Shown here one piece after another: positions 12,901-32,900 of a stretch of DNA of 64,000 nt. Source of the DNA: Euglena gracilis (taxonomy: Eukaryota; Euglenida; Euglenophyceae; Euglenales); assembly GCA_039621445.1 (NCBI GenBank), contig CP154955.1, forward strand, positions 51,117,384 to 51,181,383, in the 5' to 3' direction. How positions within the stretch are numbered: the stretch's first letter is position 1; each line of letters starts with the position of its first letter. Below the pieces are notes generated by a model. It saw nothing but the letters and a program-made list of their open reading frames with translations, did no database searches and was not told the DNA's origin. Made by a program: the position numbers and the translations under genes.

Positions 12901-13451
12901 TTATTATAAACTATGTATTATTAAATACATGTATTATACGTTATATTATTATGTATTATATATAGTTTTTATTAATTATATATTATATTATTATTTATAA
13001 TATAATATGATTATTATTAATTATATATTCTATATTATGTATATATCAGTTTATGTATTATATATTATATTATAATGTATGATAATATATTAAGCACCCT
13101 CCTTTTCGACCAATCCTGTGCCGACTGATTTCCTTATAACCTCAAAGCGGCGACTCTGGGTTGCGACTCGGTCAAGCCCCATCGTGTGCCCTTTCCCTTC
13201 GCCCCGTAGCGCCAGCGGAGGAAGGTGTCCAGCGGCGGCTACCCCCCAATTTCACCATTGCTTAGTGTGTGCCTCCCCTCTTCCCGGGGAGGTGGACTGG
13301 GGGTTTTTGCTACTTTTTTTTGGAGGTTGATTGCGACTCCCCATTTGTTTGGCAAGCAATGGTGTGGACCAACACGCTGTGGAAGTACAGCTGCTCTGTG
13401 ACGGGCAAGGCGGACCTGCAGGAGGTCGTGTTGGCAGAGAGCGACGGCCAG
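906..13451 (+). CDS. 6-phosphofructo-2-kinase/fructose-2,6-bisphosphatase, 5'-partial, about 12 exons
   Basis: The cytosolic PFKFB family makes and degrades fructose-2,6-bisphosphate. Exons spliced by eye: about 906-1096, 3548-3637, 4458-4544, 4813-4861, 5611-5721, 5962-6093, 6591-6667, 7630-7743, 8064-8150, 8773-8868, 8969-9002 and 13357-13451. Family landmarks appear in order: IAVLD..TTT (the FDATNTT position of the kinase), FLEIVVDD, SPEYKD, the KRRIAGY..QY block, PSRIVN, the GGD stretch, IWTS..SIQT, RALNEIHMGACE, GESYLDLVHRLD, VLGHRA, VLRELLAYY and NTLWKYS. The P-loop exon lies upstream of the window. The bisphosphatase RHGE motif is not seen: FFPPPENEF occupies that place. Most junctions are GT-AG. 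Those at 4861/5611 and 8868/8969 are not, and 6093/6591 can be read several ways. Family assignment is firm, exact ends less so. About ten residues before NTLWK seem to be missing, so a small exon may have been overlooked. Confidence 0.85.
1097..3547 (+). other. Intron of the PFKFB gene with repeat fragments
   Basis: This 2.45-kb stretch lies between two PFKFB exons. It holds a C/G-tract element at about 1500-1860 with the phrase GGACCGCCGCCTCTGGCGGC, also found near 27230, and the tandem repeat at 2268-2690. I see no other coding sequence. Confidence 0.6.
2268..2690 (+). repeat. Tandem repeat, about 160-bp unit, about 2.7 copies
   Basis: Units begin near 2268 (partial), 2380 and 2540. Each carries a GCCC(A/G)AAA..GATGTTTTTT start, a GGCCTCCC(G/A)GACCC(G/A)GAAAA segment and a CGGGTCAAAAA tail. 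Copies are diverged. They lie in a PFKFB intron. Confidence 0.7.
5083..5412 (+). mobile_element. Dispersed intronic element, family R1, copy 1
   Basis: This segment is clearly similar to 8244-8626: GTCCAAATTTGGC(C/T)AGTGGGA near the left end, GGAACAAAATCAG(C/A)CAAAAA in the middle and CATTTTTTC..AGTGTCTAGC at the right. Internal C-run/G-run pairs could form hairpins, and CTAG-containing ends are inverted. It is non-coding and lies between PFKFB exons 4861 and 5611. Confidence 0.7.
6910..7012 (+). repeat. Dispersed repeat family R7, copy 1
   Basis: Contains TACACAGACAAAAAAGGGCC, then AGAGGCGAAAAACAGCGCC and GAAGAAGGGATAAAAAGGCA. Two related copies lie at 52786-52890 and 53470-53575, all on the same strand and within plus-strand gene introns. 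Confidence 0.75.
8244..8626 (+). mobile_element. Dispersed intronic element, family R1, copy 2
   Basis: Second copy of the element at 5083-5412, same strand, in the intron between PFKFB exons 8064-8150 and 8773-8868. The left end reads CTAGTCCAAATTTGGCTAGT and the right end ATGGCTAGCTAGTGGA, so the ends are partly inverted. Two copies of one family in introns of one gene suggest recent spread. Confidence 0.7.
9148..9434. mobile_element. Foldback/MITE-like element carrying telomere-like motifs
   Basis: About 287 bp with long imperfect terminal inverted repeats (roughly 115 bp per arm). The left end is GGCAGCTCTCAACTATATGG and the right end CCATATAATTGGGAGCTGCC. Inner arm parts match as GATGGAATAGGGTTAG against CTAACCCTACTCCATC. 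The centre holds diverged TTAGGG-like words on both strands. No open frame. It lies in the large PFKFB intron, directly left of a (GTAG)n tract. Confidence 0.8.
9452..9491. repeat. (GTAG)n tract, left border of the 669-bp array
   Basis: Tetranucleotide repeat GTAG with one GATA-type variant. A longer matching tract (12182-12253) borders the right side of the array. Confidence 0.9.
9492..12167. repeat. Four-copy tandem array, 669-bp unit
   Basis: Units start at 9492, 10161, 10830 and 11499, each opening with ACTCTTTGATACAGTAGG; a fifth start at 12168 runs into (GTAG)n. Copies are almost identical. Copies 1 and 3 read GGCTGAGCCTTC where copies 2 and 4 read GGCTGAACCTTC, and copy 4 alone has GAACTCGATTC. 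Open frames repeat in every copy on both strands (123 aa plus, 157 aa minus) but have no recognisable domain and no codon bias that separates strands. I see no rRNA, tRNA or snRNA signature. The unit could be a satellite or an unknown non-coding RNA. Confidence 0.95.
12182..12253. repeat. (GTAG)n tract, right border of the 669-bp array
   Basis: About 18 GTAG units following the partial fifth repeat start. Confidence 0.95.
12267..12852. mobile_element. Foldback element bounded by 59-bp direct repeats
   Basis: Direct repeats at 12267-12325 and 12794-12852 (GGCAGAGGCTTTGGGGCTG start, few differences). Between them lie inverted arms at about 12336-12493 and 12546-12705, each with the GTGAGTGGCATTGGACCCC phrase in opposite orientation, with a loop of about 50 bp. 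Non-coding. Confidence 0.8.
12858..13098. other. AT-rich island
   Basis: About 240 bp of almost pure A/T (TATTAT/TTATATA words) in otherwise GC-rich or mixed DNA. A smaller island (about 9065-9147) lies just left of the foldback at 9148. Both sit in the same PFKFB intron. No coding potential. Confidence 0.85.
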
Positions 13452-13513
13452 GTTTGGTCCCGCCACACGAAGTTTCACTCACCGTTTTCTGCGACTCCTG
13501 GGTGCAGCGGGCG

Positions 13514-13514
<1 letters not shown>

Positions 13515-13568
<54 letters not shown>

Positions 13569-13600
13569 GGTGGGTGGGTGGGTGGGTGGGTGGGTGGGTG
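13515..13600. repeat. (GT)n followed by (GGGT)n
   Basis: A GT tract (13515-13560) passes into ten GGGT units. The following 200 bp are C/G-tract repeats with the word AAATAACACCCC. Confidence 0.95.
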
Positions 13601-14850
13601 TAAACCCCCCTCCCAAATAACACCCCCCCGCCCCCCCCCCCCCCCCCAAATAACACCCCCCCCTCGGGGTCCGATTTCGAGCGCCCAAATAACACCCCCC
13701 CTGTTTTCCTTTGGTTTTCCATGTAAAAATAACACCCCGCCCAAATAACCCCCCCCCCCCCCGGGGCCCCAGCTCGGGTGCCCAAATAACACACCGGGGG
13801 GGGGGGAGGTGTTATTTGGGGGGGTTTACGTGCTACAAAACTGCAAACAATATAATCATTTTTGTAATTGGACAGTTTCCTATCGAGAGTTTTCAACCAC
13901 GTGAAGCTTATTCCACTTCATCGACACCAGTAATTAACTTTTTGTTGGTATCCTTGTTGGGTACGTTATCTAAACAGCACGCTTGACAGGGAATATATAG
14001 AGAAGTACAACTACATGTGTGTCGAACAGGGGATTTCTTAAGGACCCCCCCCCCCCCCCCGGGGGGGTCCAGCCTGCGGCTGGCAAAAAGGCTGCTGGCT
14101 GGATTTGAGCTGGCTGGCTGGCTGGACCCCCCCCCCGGGGGGGGGGGGGTAGGGCACCCTCCGGCTAAGAAATCCCCTGGTGTCGAAACAGTAGCGCAAG
14201 GAGGAGAGACCACGTTCTTCCTCTGTAAGCATATCTCCCTGACACTGACGTCTACACCATTTTGCGGGATTTCACGCAAAAACATCATTTCTTCTGAAAC
14301 ATGATGCTGTTGCCTGGTGAAATTCAATTTGATTCAAATGAGAGAGGATGGCAGAGATCAAAGGGAAAAGCTGAGAGCAATTCCTTTTCTCGGTGCTTGT
14401 TTTCCTCTTTGGGAAAACCTCATACTAAAAAGAAAATCCTCTGAGCACGCTCATAAACAGGAGATAATCTAATTCATAATTGTTTCTGGTTTTTTGGGTC
14501 ATTTGGATCATTCCGCGTGATAATTTTTGGTTTTTGAAAATCTCAAAATTGTGCTGGTTCATGATTTGAAAAAATCTCCAGTAGCTGAAGAATGAGCATA
14601 CACGTCTTTTAAATGAGATTTTTTCCAATATCTTTCATCTTTTGTTTTCTGCCTTTTTCCCCATGTCTCCAAATTTGCACTGTTTCATTATTTGCGAAAC
14701 AGACATTGTTGCACACAAAAAAAGGATGGAGTAAGAAAAAATACAGCTGTCCAAATCTTCAAAATTCAGCTTCCAAAAGAAGGTTGGGGACCATGGATTT
14801 GGGGACTGATATTATTATTAGTTGGGATTTAAAAAAATTGGGCCTTGCAG

Positions 14851-15988
14851 GGCTGTGCTCCTCCACCAAATCCACTGTTCGTCGTCCACATTGACAAAAG
14901 ACACCGAAAGTCATTACCTGAATGGCTTCAGTTTTCAAGGGAAAAAAAACTGTTGTGCAACAGAAATTTTCCCATTTTTGGCCATTTTAGGCCATTTTAG
15001 GCCATTTTAGGGAACCCCGACTGTAGGGGGTCATAAAGTCGTTTTAGGCCATTTTAGGCCATTTTATGCCATTTAAGGCCATTTCAGCTATAGGTGCCTG
15101 GTGGTCAGGCGAGGAAGGGGAGCAACATGCTGAGGCCCTGGGTTGATTGCGGTCCTTGTCCTCCTTCACCACTGAAACCACACCGACCCCACCACAGTTA
15201 CCGAGCAGCACGCACACACGCACGCACACACGCACATGCACACACGCACACACACGCACGCACATTAATCCGCATTTTCTGTCAGCTTTTTATTTTATTT
15301 GCTTTGTGTCGTACGTGGTTGACAAAGTTATTTCAATTGAATTGAAGCGGATTTCTGCTTTTCTTATTTTGACGTCATAGACCTTGAAAGAAAATTGCCT
15401 TGTGTAACTGAAAATTTTTGACTGTTTTTGATAGCTTTTTTGGACAGTTCGGAATGCAGTTCAGTGTGACTTTCATGGGCAACTTACACCGCCTAAGGTA
15501 GATTTTCACAAAATACAAAAAACAGTGTGCTCTTTTGGTAGTGCAAATAATTTTTTTTAATATTTGCCCAACGTTTTTTATTCTGAAAAAAATTTAACCG
15601 CTGTGAATTCTTATTGTTCAGAATTCCTCTGTGGGCATGAATTAAGATTTGTTCAGCTTCCCTTGGTTTTGATCCAGTGTTCATGAATTTTGCATGCTTT
15701 TTGGGATGTATACTTCTTATTACTGAATAGGAGAAGGTTTGCCCACGTTATGATGCAGCTTTTGGGACAAAAACGACGCAAAAATATGATTTTCAGAACC
15801 CCCACTATACCTTAAAATGGCCTAAAATTGCCTTAAATGGCCTTAAATGGCCTAAAATGGGGAAATTTTTGGGCTTGACTATGGGTGCCTGCTGACCACC
15901 AAGGCCCCCTTTTCCCTCTATCCCATTCTCGTTCCTCCCGTCGTAGGATGACCGGATGATCTCAGGAGACAGCCTGGACGATTTCTGA
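14851..15988 (+). CDS. Possible terminal exons of the PFKFB gene
   Basis: Two acceptor-like sites follow the last recognisable PFKFB exon. After TTGCAG, 14851-14898 reads GCAPPPNPLFVVHIDK. After TCGTAG, 15947-15988 reads DDRMISGDSLDDF and then stops at TGA (15986-15988). Short acidic last exons fit the variable C-terminal tail of PFKFB proteins, but neither segment has recognisable homology. The frame was judged only from the acceptor and the stop. Confidence 0.3.
14960..15107 (+). repeat. GGCCATTTTA repeat element with CTATAGGTGCCTGG end
   Basis: Tandem GGCCATTTTA words and an end CTATAGGTGCCTGGTGG. Related sequences lie at about 15800-15895 and 35237-35317, and the last is a complete miniature with both inverted ends. 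Confidence 0.6.
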
Positions 15989-18900
15989 GACCCCACCACC
16001 TTGCTCTCCTGATTCTGTCAAGGGCTGTTTTTTTTGGAAACTTCCAAATGCAACCTCAGGGTGATTGGGCGTTTTTTTTTTGTGGTGCGACGGAGTTAGG
16101 GCTGTGCTTTGATTCAGCAAAGTTGGGGAAAGACCCATTGTTTATCGTGCATCACACATTGTGGCTTTTTCCCCTACTTGAGCTGGGGCATTTCCACAGT
16201 TCCAAAGCCACAATCCAGCTGCCCTTGCCACACTCTCCAGCCCCGGTCGGAGCTCTGGCTGCGACTGACATGTCGTCGTTTGCCAGGCAAAGTGCTCAGG
16301 CCCCACCTTCACCAGGGGTGTGGCAAACATTGGCAGACATCCAATGCGGCGCCTGGGTCGTTTGGTTGTTGTTTGTGTTGTAGGCATTTCCGGGCCAGCA
16401 CCGCTGTCTTAGCACTTGGCTTTGCCGCCGCGTCCTGTGGGCTCAGCGTGTACCTGAACCAAGTCTTTGTCCACGCACTCCGTCTCTGCTTCACTGCCAC
16501 ATTCACGGCCAAGCACTGTCCTACCCATCTCCAGGCGGCGTGTCATGCCTGGTTGAGTCCTGACCCCGTCGACCAAATTGTCTGCATCTTGGGGGAGGGG
16601 CTTGCAGAACTGCGTCTCAAAGCTAAACACAGTCATTAATTAAATTTAACGACATTCAATAGGTGTTTCACCAAGGTGGCATTTTGTGGTATTTTTTATG
16701 TGCACATTTGTGCACACAAATTATATTTGGAAACCATGCTAAATGAACGTGTGGAACAAAGATATATAGTTCTGACTTTTGGTCCGGTACATCTGGATGA
16801 AGGCAGTACAATGGCACAAAAATGTGACAAGAGAAGACACATTCCAATGAATAACCCCCCCCCACTTATAACCCCCCGGGGTTAGTAGGATCCGGTTTGG
16901 TTGGTCGGCCGAAGGGGGGGGGGTTAGTAAGTGGGGGGGGGGTTTATAAGTCCCGGAATTGTTGGTGAAAATCCGAACCCCAAAAATGACCCCGAAACCC
17001 CCCCAAAATGGCAATTTTTGGTAAATTTGGTCAAAAAATGGCCTTTTTGATGATGGTTGATTACAAAAAAAGGGCCAAAAATCAGTTTTTGGGTGGGTTG
17101 AGGCCAAAAAAATCGGCCCCGGCGGCTTTCATTTTCCTTCCCCGAAGGGGGGGGGTTATAAGTCCCGGTTTGGTTGGTCGGCCCGAGGGGGGGGGGTTAA
17201 TAAGTGGGGGGGGGTTAGTAAGTGGGGGGGGGGGTTAGTAAGTGGGGGGGTTTATTGCTCGAAACCTCCGAAAATATTGAATTATTTGAAATTTGACGAT
17301 TTGCAGCTGGAGTGTCAGGCTGCAGTCTCTTTTGAATACACCAATCCAGTTTTAACCAGTAAACGCCCCCCCCCCCCTGGAGCCCCCCCCTTCTGGTGCA
17401 GTTTTGCTCTTCCCATTCTGGCAACAGCTGCAATAAAAAAGCACACAGAATTCCCATCCCACAAGAGCCCAAATTTGAAAGAAAATGTGCTCTGGTGGCT
17501 CCACGGTTGAAATCCTAAGGGAGGTGGTTCACCCATCCTGGTGAACCATCCCACCAAACTTTTCCATACGGCCTTGGTTGGCCTGCGGTTTCTTCAACAA
17601 ATTGGCTGGGCATCTTGGTTGTGGAAGTGTGAAACGTTGTTGAAAGTGGGGACACGAGGATTTGATACAAGGAGGTTGTATGGGTAAGGGGGTCACCACC
17701 CCACTCCCAGACCAGGGGTTCGGACCATACCATTGCTTAAGGTCCGACCCCACCCCCCCTGAGGGGTGACTGACTGGCTTTTTTCTTCGTCAGAGTGACT
17801 GACTGGTTTTTGGTTCCAGACCCCGGGGGGGGGGGGTCGGCCAGGAATGGTCGGAAGTGGACACCCAGCACCGAAGGCGCCGGAAATTTTTGGCTTTCTG
17901 GCCAAAATCCATTTATTTTAGGCCATTTTTAACTGGTTTTGAAAAAGTAACTGACTGGTTTTTTGAAAGTGGAAAGTGACCCCCCCCCCCGCGCGCCCGG
18001 GGTCGGTAAGCAATGGTCTGGACCCAGCCTCCTACCAGGTGGGTCCGACGAGTACCTCCCCAGAGCCAATTTTTTCTTTCTGGCGCCTCACCCCGAAAAA
18101 TTGGGCTTTTTTGCCCAAAATGTTGCTTTTGGCCGTTTTGGGCCGTTTTGTCACCTTTTTTGTGCTACTGTACTTGAAGGGGAGGTTGTCACCCCTCTCC
18201 TGGATGGGAGGGGGGTCCGGCCCTTACCACCTGCCCTTACATCAAACCCGAACACGGAAAATGCGGGGAACATGGTTCGAGAGACATCTTTTTTGGATGG
18301 TAACTTTGGGTCTCCACATCCACTTTGGCCCCTCCCAGCGCCTTTGATGTATTTGATGTATTTATCCGCCCTGACGGGCCATAACCCTCGACCGTCGCTT
18401 AGCCTTGTAGAGATTTGCTGACATTACAGGGCATACCCACCACAAGTTCCTCGAACGCATACTAATTCACACAACTCATTGTAATATGTCATTGCACGCA
18501 TGTGCATACTTGTGTGTGTGCGTGCGCGCGCGCGTCCCTGGGTGTCCCTGGGTGTGTCGCACGCGTGTGTGCTCTTTGTTGCCCTCACCCAGGAGTTCTG
18601 GACATGTCCATTCGGCATGCTTAAATATGAGTCATTGCGCATGAACCATTTTGGGCGCTGGCTGGAAGGCAATCGTCCCTGTCTTCGGTCCCTCGCGCTG
18701 CACACAGACAGGCCGTGGCGCAGTTCCACACTGGCTCTGCCCTGCCGCGGTTTGTTTGCCTGACCCACTGACCGTCTGCGAAGCCTTGCACGGCTCGAGC
18801 TGGTGCGGAATTTGGTTTGCCTGCGTCTGCCTTACTACCGGCCCGACCCAATCCCAATCCTGACTCTCCGTTCCCCAACGTGACCTCCTCCGCGATACCG

Positions 18901-19740
18901 CGCCTTCGGCGGCAATTAGCCTTCATCATCCTGGCACCCCACCGCTGTCGGGCAGCTCGGGCTGCCAGCTCGGCAGCTCGGGAAGTGTAAGGACGGGGGG
19001 GGGGGTTGGGGAGTGGAGATCAGGGGAGCGGTGAGGGGGCAGTGAGAATTGGGGGGTGTTCCCGGCTGGATGGCAACTCTCAGGACAAGTTTCACACAAA
19101 CGAGGTGTGAATGTGAAGGACACTGTCTTGACAGCAACGCCAGGGCACCTGTGTGTACACAGGGCTGTGAATTATGCAACAAAAGAAATAGCTGAACATA
19201 GGTGGGACACTCTGCTGAAATCTGAGAAAAAGTTCCATGGTTGTTTTGCTGCCTTCCAAAAACAATGGCCATATCTTGCATTTGCCTCAAGGAAGTGTGG
19301 GTATGTGTGCGCGCATGTGTGCGTGCGCGCATGGATGCTGGGGGTTTCTTTGCCCCCAATCAAATGGACCAAATGTGCTTCCCACCCTTCTCAATCCCAA
19401 TGTTTCATCCTGGTGTGGAAGATTCCCTCCCAGATTCAGTGCAGCTTGGTAAGGGTTACAATGTTGCCTGACGCAACCAGCAGCCACTTGCCGCCTTTTG
19501 TGCACGATTTCTCACTTTTCACGGGACTCTGCTGCATTTTTTCCATTTTTTTTCCGTGTTCTTGAAACCCCTTTTCCTTCTCCCCCCGAGGCACGTCACG
19601 TGGGGCATATTTAGGGTTGTTTTCCTCTAAATCCAACATCTCCAGCTCCACCACACGGAGCATGGAACTCTTTTTTCCAGCCCTGCCTCCTTTGGGGGGT
19701 GTTAAGCCCCTATGCCCTGTTCCTCACCCCAGTTGCTTCA
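15989..19740. other. Intergenic or intronic stretch without a recognised gene
   Basis: It contains C/G-tract elements (16850-17260, 17711-18016) and several GT-rich patches. A segment after CACCCAG at about 18594 reads EFWTCPFGMLKYESLRMNHFG and could be an exon, but nothing near it supports a gene model. Confidence 0.4.
17711..18016 (+). mobile_element. Dispersed intron-type element, family R2, copy 1
   Basis: Features: repeated GTGACTGACTGGTTTTT words, C-run/G-run hairpins, a central AC(C/T)C(C/G)..GGCGCCGGAAA and flanking GGTCGGTAA. A similar element lies at 25198-25535. Non-coding. Confidence 0.65.
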
Positions 19741-19741
19741 G

Positions 19742-28560
<8,819 letters not shown>

Positions 28561-28751
28561 TTGGGAGAGCTCCGGGAAACGCTGACGGAAATCGTCTTTT
28601 CGTGGCCTCCCCAAATCACCTGGCATGATGGACACTGACTGACTGGAACCATATCATTCTGACCCCCCGCCAGGTGATTAGGAGGCCAGTATTTTTTTTA
28701 CTTTATTTTTTACTTTTTTTTATATACCGAAATACCGCGAAGTCCCACCGA

Positions 28752-28799
28752 GCGATGGACGACATCATTTGTGAGCCTCCGGACCTGTCCGTGCAGTGA
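28752..28799 (+). CDS. Possible last exon of the NMT1-like gene
   Basis: After an acceptor-like CACCGAG, 28755-28799 encodes MDDIICEPPDLSVQ followed by TGA (28797-28799). It is short, acidic and placed just downstream of the last recognisable NMT1-like exon. An alternative is that the gene ends inside or just after the 28560 exon, where the downstream frame runs to a stop at about 28626. Confidence 0.3.
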   Translation, partial: AMDDIICEPPDLSVQ

Positions 28800-29331
28800 A
28801 CCCCTCATCACCCCCCTCGCTGCACTGACACCTCATCGCACAGCCTGGCACGGCAGCCACCTGTCTCTCACAGGCAGGCTCCTGCAGCCAATGCCTTCCT
28901 TCTTCTGGACACCCTGCAGCCCTGCGGTCATGGAGCGTAGGCTGCCTACCAGGGTCCCCCCACCCACCCGTCCACCGTCCCCCATGCCCTGTGGCATTGA
29001 GGCAGCCAATTGCATCTTGCACTTTGGTCTTGGCCTCCGTGCGTTGTACCAAATGGGAGGGACCACACCAACTTTGTCCAAGCTCCCCCTTCCTTGTCCC
29101 TGCCCATCTGTCTGGAAAATATTGTTCAGTGATTTTCTGCCTTTTTTTTACCCTGGTGAGGTTTTTTCTCCGAAATCATTATCCAGCATTTTTTGTGTAA
29201 AGGTGGCAATGTATGCTTGTGTGCAACCTAACAACCTCTCATTGAAAGACATTTTTAAGGGGCATCCCAAAAGTTCTCCAAAAGACGCAACAGCGTTATA
29301 TATATATATATATATATACATATATATACAT

Positions 29332-29373
<42 letters not shown>

Positions 29374-29933
29374 TTCATCATTGTTAATTATCTAAAAATC
29401 CTGCAGCTATTTCCCTTCTCTTGACTTTCGGAAATACCAACCCAATTGTCATTTCATTTTGAATCAATACCCCAGAAGTGTCTTTTACCGTTGTAATCGC
29501 TGACCCCTGGAGGCATTTTTGGGGGGGTTTACACTGGATTCTTGTTTCTGTGGCCCTGGAGTGGGATTTGATGCATTGGGCATTTGGTGGTGAAACCGCA
29601 CCAAATCAAATTCGTCCGCATTTCAATATTTTTCCTGGGTTGAGAGGATGACGAGAAAAACCCCCACGCCTGCAGTAACCCCCCCTCCCTCTCGATGCCC
29701 CCCCCTTCCGACCGAGCTTCGGGGACCGCAGGTCTTGTGGAATAATCCCTTTTTCGACAAGTGACCCCACCCCAAACGAACACCCCCAACTTGGCCCCCT
29801 GGGCGGTCCGGCACCATCATCCATGGGTTCGTTTAGGGGGTGGGGCATCCCAAGCCCCCACGCCCCAGGGCAGCCCCTCTCTTCTCGCCCCTCTCCCTCC
29901 CCCAGACCCCCACGCACACCCCCGCGGCCCCGG
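28800..29933. other. Intergenic stretch between the NMT1-like and methyltransferase-like genes
   Basis: Contains a (TA)n(CA)n(TA)n microsatellite at 29297-29375. I see no coding sequence. The promoter of the methyltransferase-like gene should lie here, but no motif stands out. Confidence 0.5.
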
Positions 29934-32900
29934 ATGGCGGCGGCGTGGGCCACGGTGGACCTCGCGGAGGGGGACGTCCATCTGCTGACGGAGGCGGCGG
30001 TGCCCGCGGTGTGGCGGGGGTGCCCAGGGCCGGGCGGCCGCACCGGCAGGACCCCGACCTGCCACAGGTTGATGTGCTCATCGAAACCTTGAGGGCGCGT
30101 AGATTTTATCTCGAAAAACACAAACAAATTAATTTTTCGGGTGGGTCTGCCTGACAGAAGTCAATGCTTTCCACTCCCAAGCATTCTGAGCAATTTAAGT
30201 GATCCCAGGACGGCAAACCCCACCCTTTCCCCCAGCCTGGGAAATCATGGCGGGCTCTTGAGGCCGCTGGCCCGTCAGAAAAGGAAGTGACCACGGTCCC
30301 CGGCGTTGCCGACGTCAGGTGATAGTCCAACGCCCAATCAAACAGTCGACACCAGGCATCTGATTAACACTATGACCGGAGCGCTGTGGCCTCGCGATCA
30401 CGCAATCCGATTGTCTATCGCCGCGAATGGCTTGGCCCCCAATCTGGATCGTTTTGGCCCTGTCGCCCGATGTGCAATGCGCCGACCGATAGCTGCTGGG
30501 ACGCAGAATCCCATGCACAAAACCAGAAATTGCACCTTGTCTCGGACCTGAGATAGATATTCGGTCCCGGCCGCGTATTCACCGCAGTCGCGACGGCCCG
30601 TGCGTCAGCACAGGCTTACACGCTTGTAACCACTAATTACTGGAGAAATTAGGAATCAACCACACAGTACCCGCAGGAACCAGCCACCCAGATCGACCCG
30701 TGCTCCCCGCCCTGCCCCCACCTCGCGGTGGTTGGGGCGGCCCTGCACGCCTTCGTCCACCCGCCGCCGGCCGCGGACGGCGCGGCCCCCGCCCCGCCCC
30801 CGGCCGGGCGGCTCACCCTCCGCAGCCTCACCCACCACAAGGAGCGCCTCTCCGCCAAGTACCACTCCGCCCACGCACACGACCGCGGTGCCCCCGTGCA
30901 GAGTGTCTCCCCCCTCCCCCCCCCCTCTGGCCAAGGTCTGGGCAAATTGGCTGGACCGCTGCAAACGTTGCATGTCGTTTCTTTGTTTCGTCATCCAAGG
31001 TTGATGCCTGCATTGGTGCATTTTGTCATTTTTTCCTGAAAGAGCACAGCAACACGAAGGCAGAGGGATTTCGTTCTTTGTCGTCTTCAGGAGCCAGTCC
31101 TCTGAAACAGGAAGGGAAAATGTCTTTGTGTTCATCCAGAGACCGTCCTCAAAAGTTTGCACTGGAATGTTGTTCAAAAAGGCCGAGGCTTCGTGGGGGT
31201 CAGTGTTCTTTCTGGGCCATCTGTGAGGTCTAAACAACGCAACCCTCATGTCAGATCAAACCGTTGCTCACAGGAATTCCGAGAGAAAGGGAATGGCCAA
31301 AGGATGAGTCATTTGTGGCATTTCCGAAAAAGCAGGGACAATGCAACAACGGAATTGCGGCCACCATTCCTCCCACGTGTCGGTCGAAACCGGTTGCGGC
31401 GGATATGCACCACCACTCCATCCATGCCCTTCCCCCCGCCTGTCCCCCCCCCCCCACCCTAGTGGGGGGACCCGGCCCCGACCCCCAGCGAGCGGACAAC
31501 GCTGCGTTCCACCACTACGACGAGGCGCAGTCCCGCCTGGCATACCTCCTCTTCTTCGTGCCCCGCCACGCCCGGGCGCTGGCGCAGGCGCTGGCGGCCG
31601 TCGGGGACCCGCCCGTGGCCCGGCGGAGCGTGGCCGCTCCCGTGCCCCAGCAGTGCCCCCCCCCCCCAACCGTGACCAAGTCCTCTTCGGACCCCTGATC
31701 GTCCGCCGGGCGCCGGGCGACGCCCCCCGATCGCCAAGGACATGGCGGCGGCGTGGCAGCAGAAGCGGCCCTTCGCGGTGGCGTCCGTGGGTGGGGGCCC
31801 CGGCGCTGATCTGTTCGGCTTCCTGGCCAGGGCCCCGCTGGCTCAGTTGGCCTCCCTCCCTGCCTGTCTCTTCGCCAACAATTGCCATTTTAGAGAGAAA
31901 GTAACGCCAAGAGAACTAAAAAGGAACATGTGAAAAAAAACATGTAAAAAGGTGAAAAAGAAGGGACATTAGTCCATGTGTGGCGAATTGCTGACTGCGA
32001 AACTATTCTTTGCCCTGTTGCGTCCACATGTCACTAAGCGTTGCCTACAGGTTGTGCCATGTTGAAATCCTGGCGCTTGCTGCACATTTGAAGAAATTCT
32101 GGAATGTTGGCCATGTTGTAAATCTCTATTTCCAGGATGTTCATGCTCCTGGTGGATGGGGTGATTCGGGAGTCTTATTTGTTTGTGTGTGTTTGCTCTT
32201 ATTTCATTCGTAGGAAAGCCAGGCTCTGATGCCGCTGTATCTGGCAGAGCACCCCTCGCTTTCCAAGTTCGAATTCCGGCAGCTGCGGTTCTCTGTCCTT
32301 GACAGACGGGGGCCTTCTGTTGGGGGGGGGGACGAATGTGCCGCAGCTTTGGTGGAAGGGCGATAGTGCGTTCCTTCGGCACAGTTTGGTCCAGATTTGC
32401 CTGATAAGTATCCCTCTTCGTTTCAAAACATATCCCCCTTTCAGCCTTTAACTTTCAGACTTTCACACACAGAATTACCCACCAAGCCACACCTGTTGCA
32501 ATGCTGTCTTTTACGGAGTAGTCTGCACAAGTGTCGCAGAACTTCCAGGCATTGGTTTAATCACCTCGCACTTCTGGCTGCCCTGAGTTTAGGTCCTCAA
32601 TTTGAAAATCATGGGTATGAACCTTTTGTTGCTTGTTTTTGTTGCTCAGACTCAATGTCCTGTACATTAGCGTGCCGTGATGGGACCGCGAAGGCCGCCG
32701 TCTGCTGACCTGCCGGAGTGGCGGGCCGCCTGGAAGCAGTTCCGCCACACCCTTGCCCCTCTGTTCCCAGGCAGGCGTGGGCTGTCCCCCACCGCCCATG
32801 TCCTTGGCCCGCTGCTGCTCCACTTATTTGGTGTCTGTCCACATTGACCTGATGGTTTCGGCACCCACGCATGCCACCAGGACTGTCGCTGAGCTTTCAA

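Noticed and set aside
16109-16639. 176-aa plus-strand frame
   Set aside because: No recognisable motif, no neighbouring splice sites that extend it, and mixed composition; not supported as a gene.
18270-18290. tRNA-like GGTTCGAGA box
   Set aside because: No matching upstream box and no cloverleaf could be formed around it.
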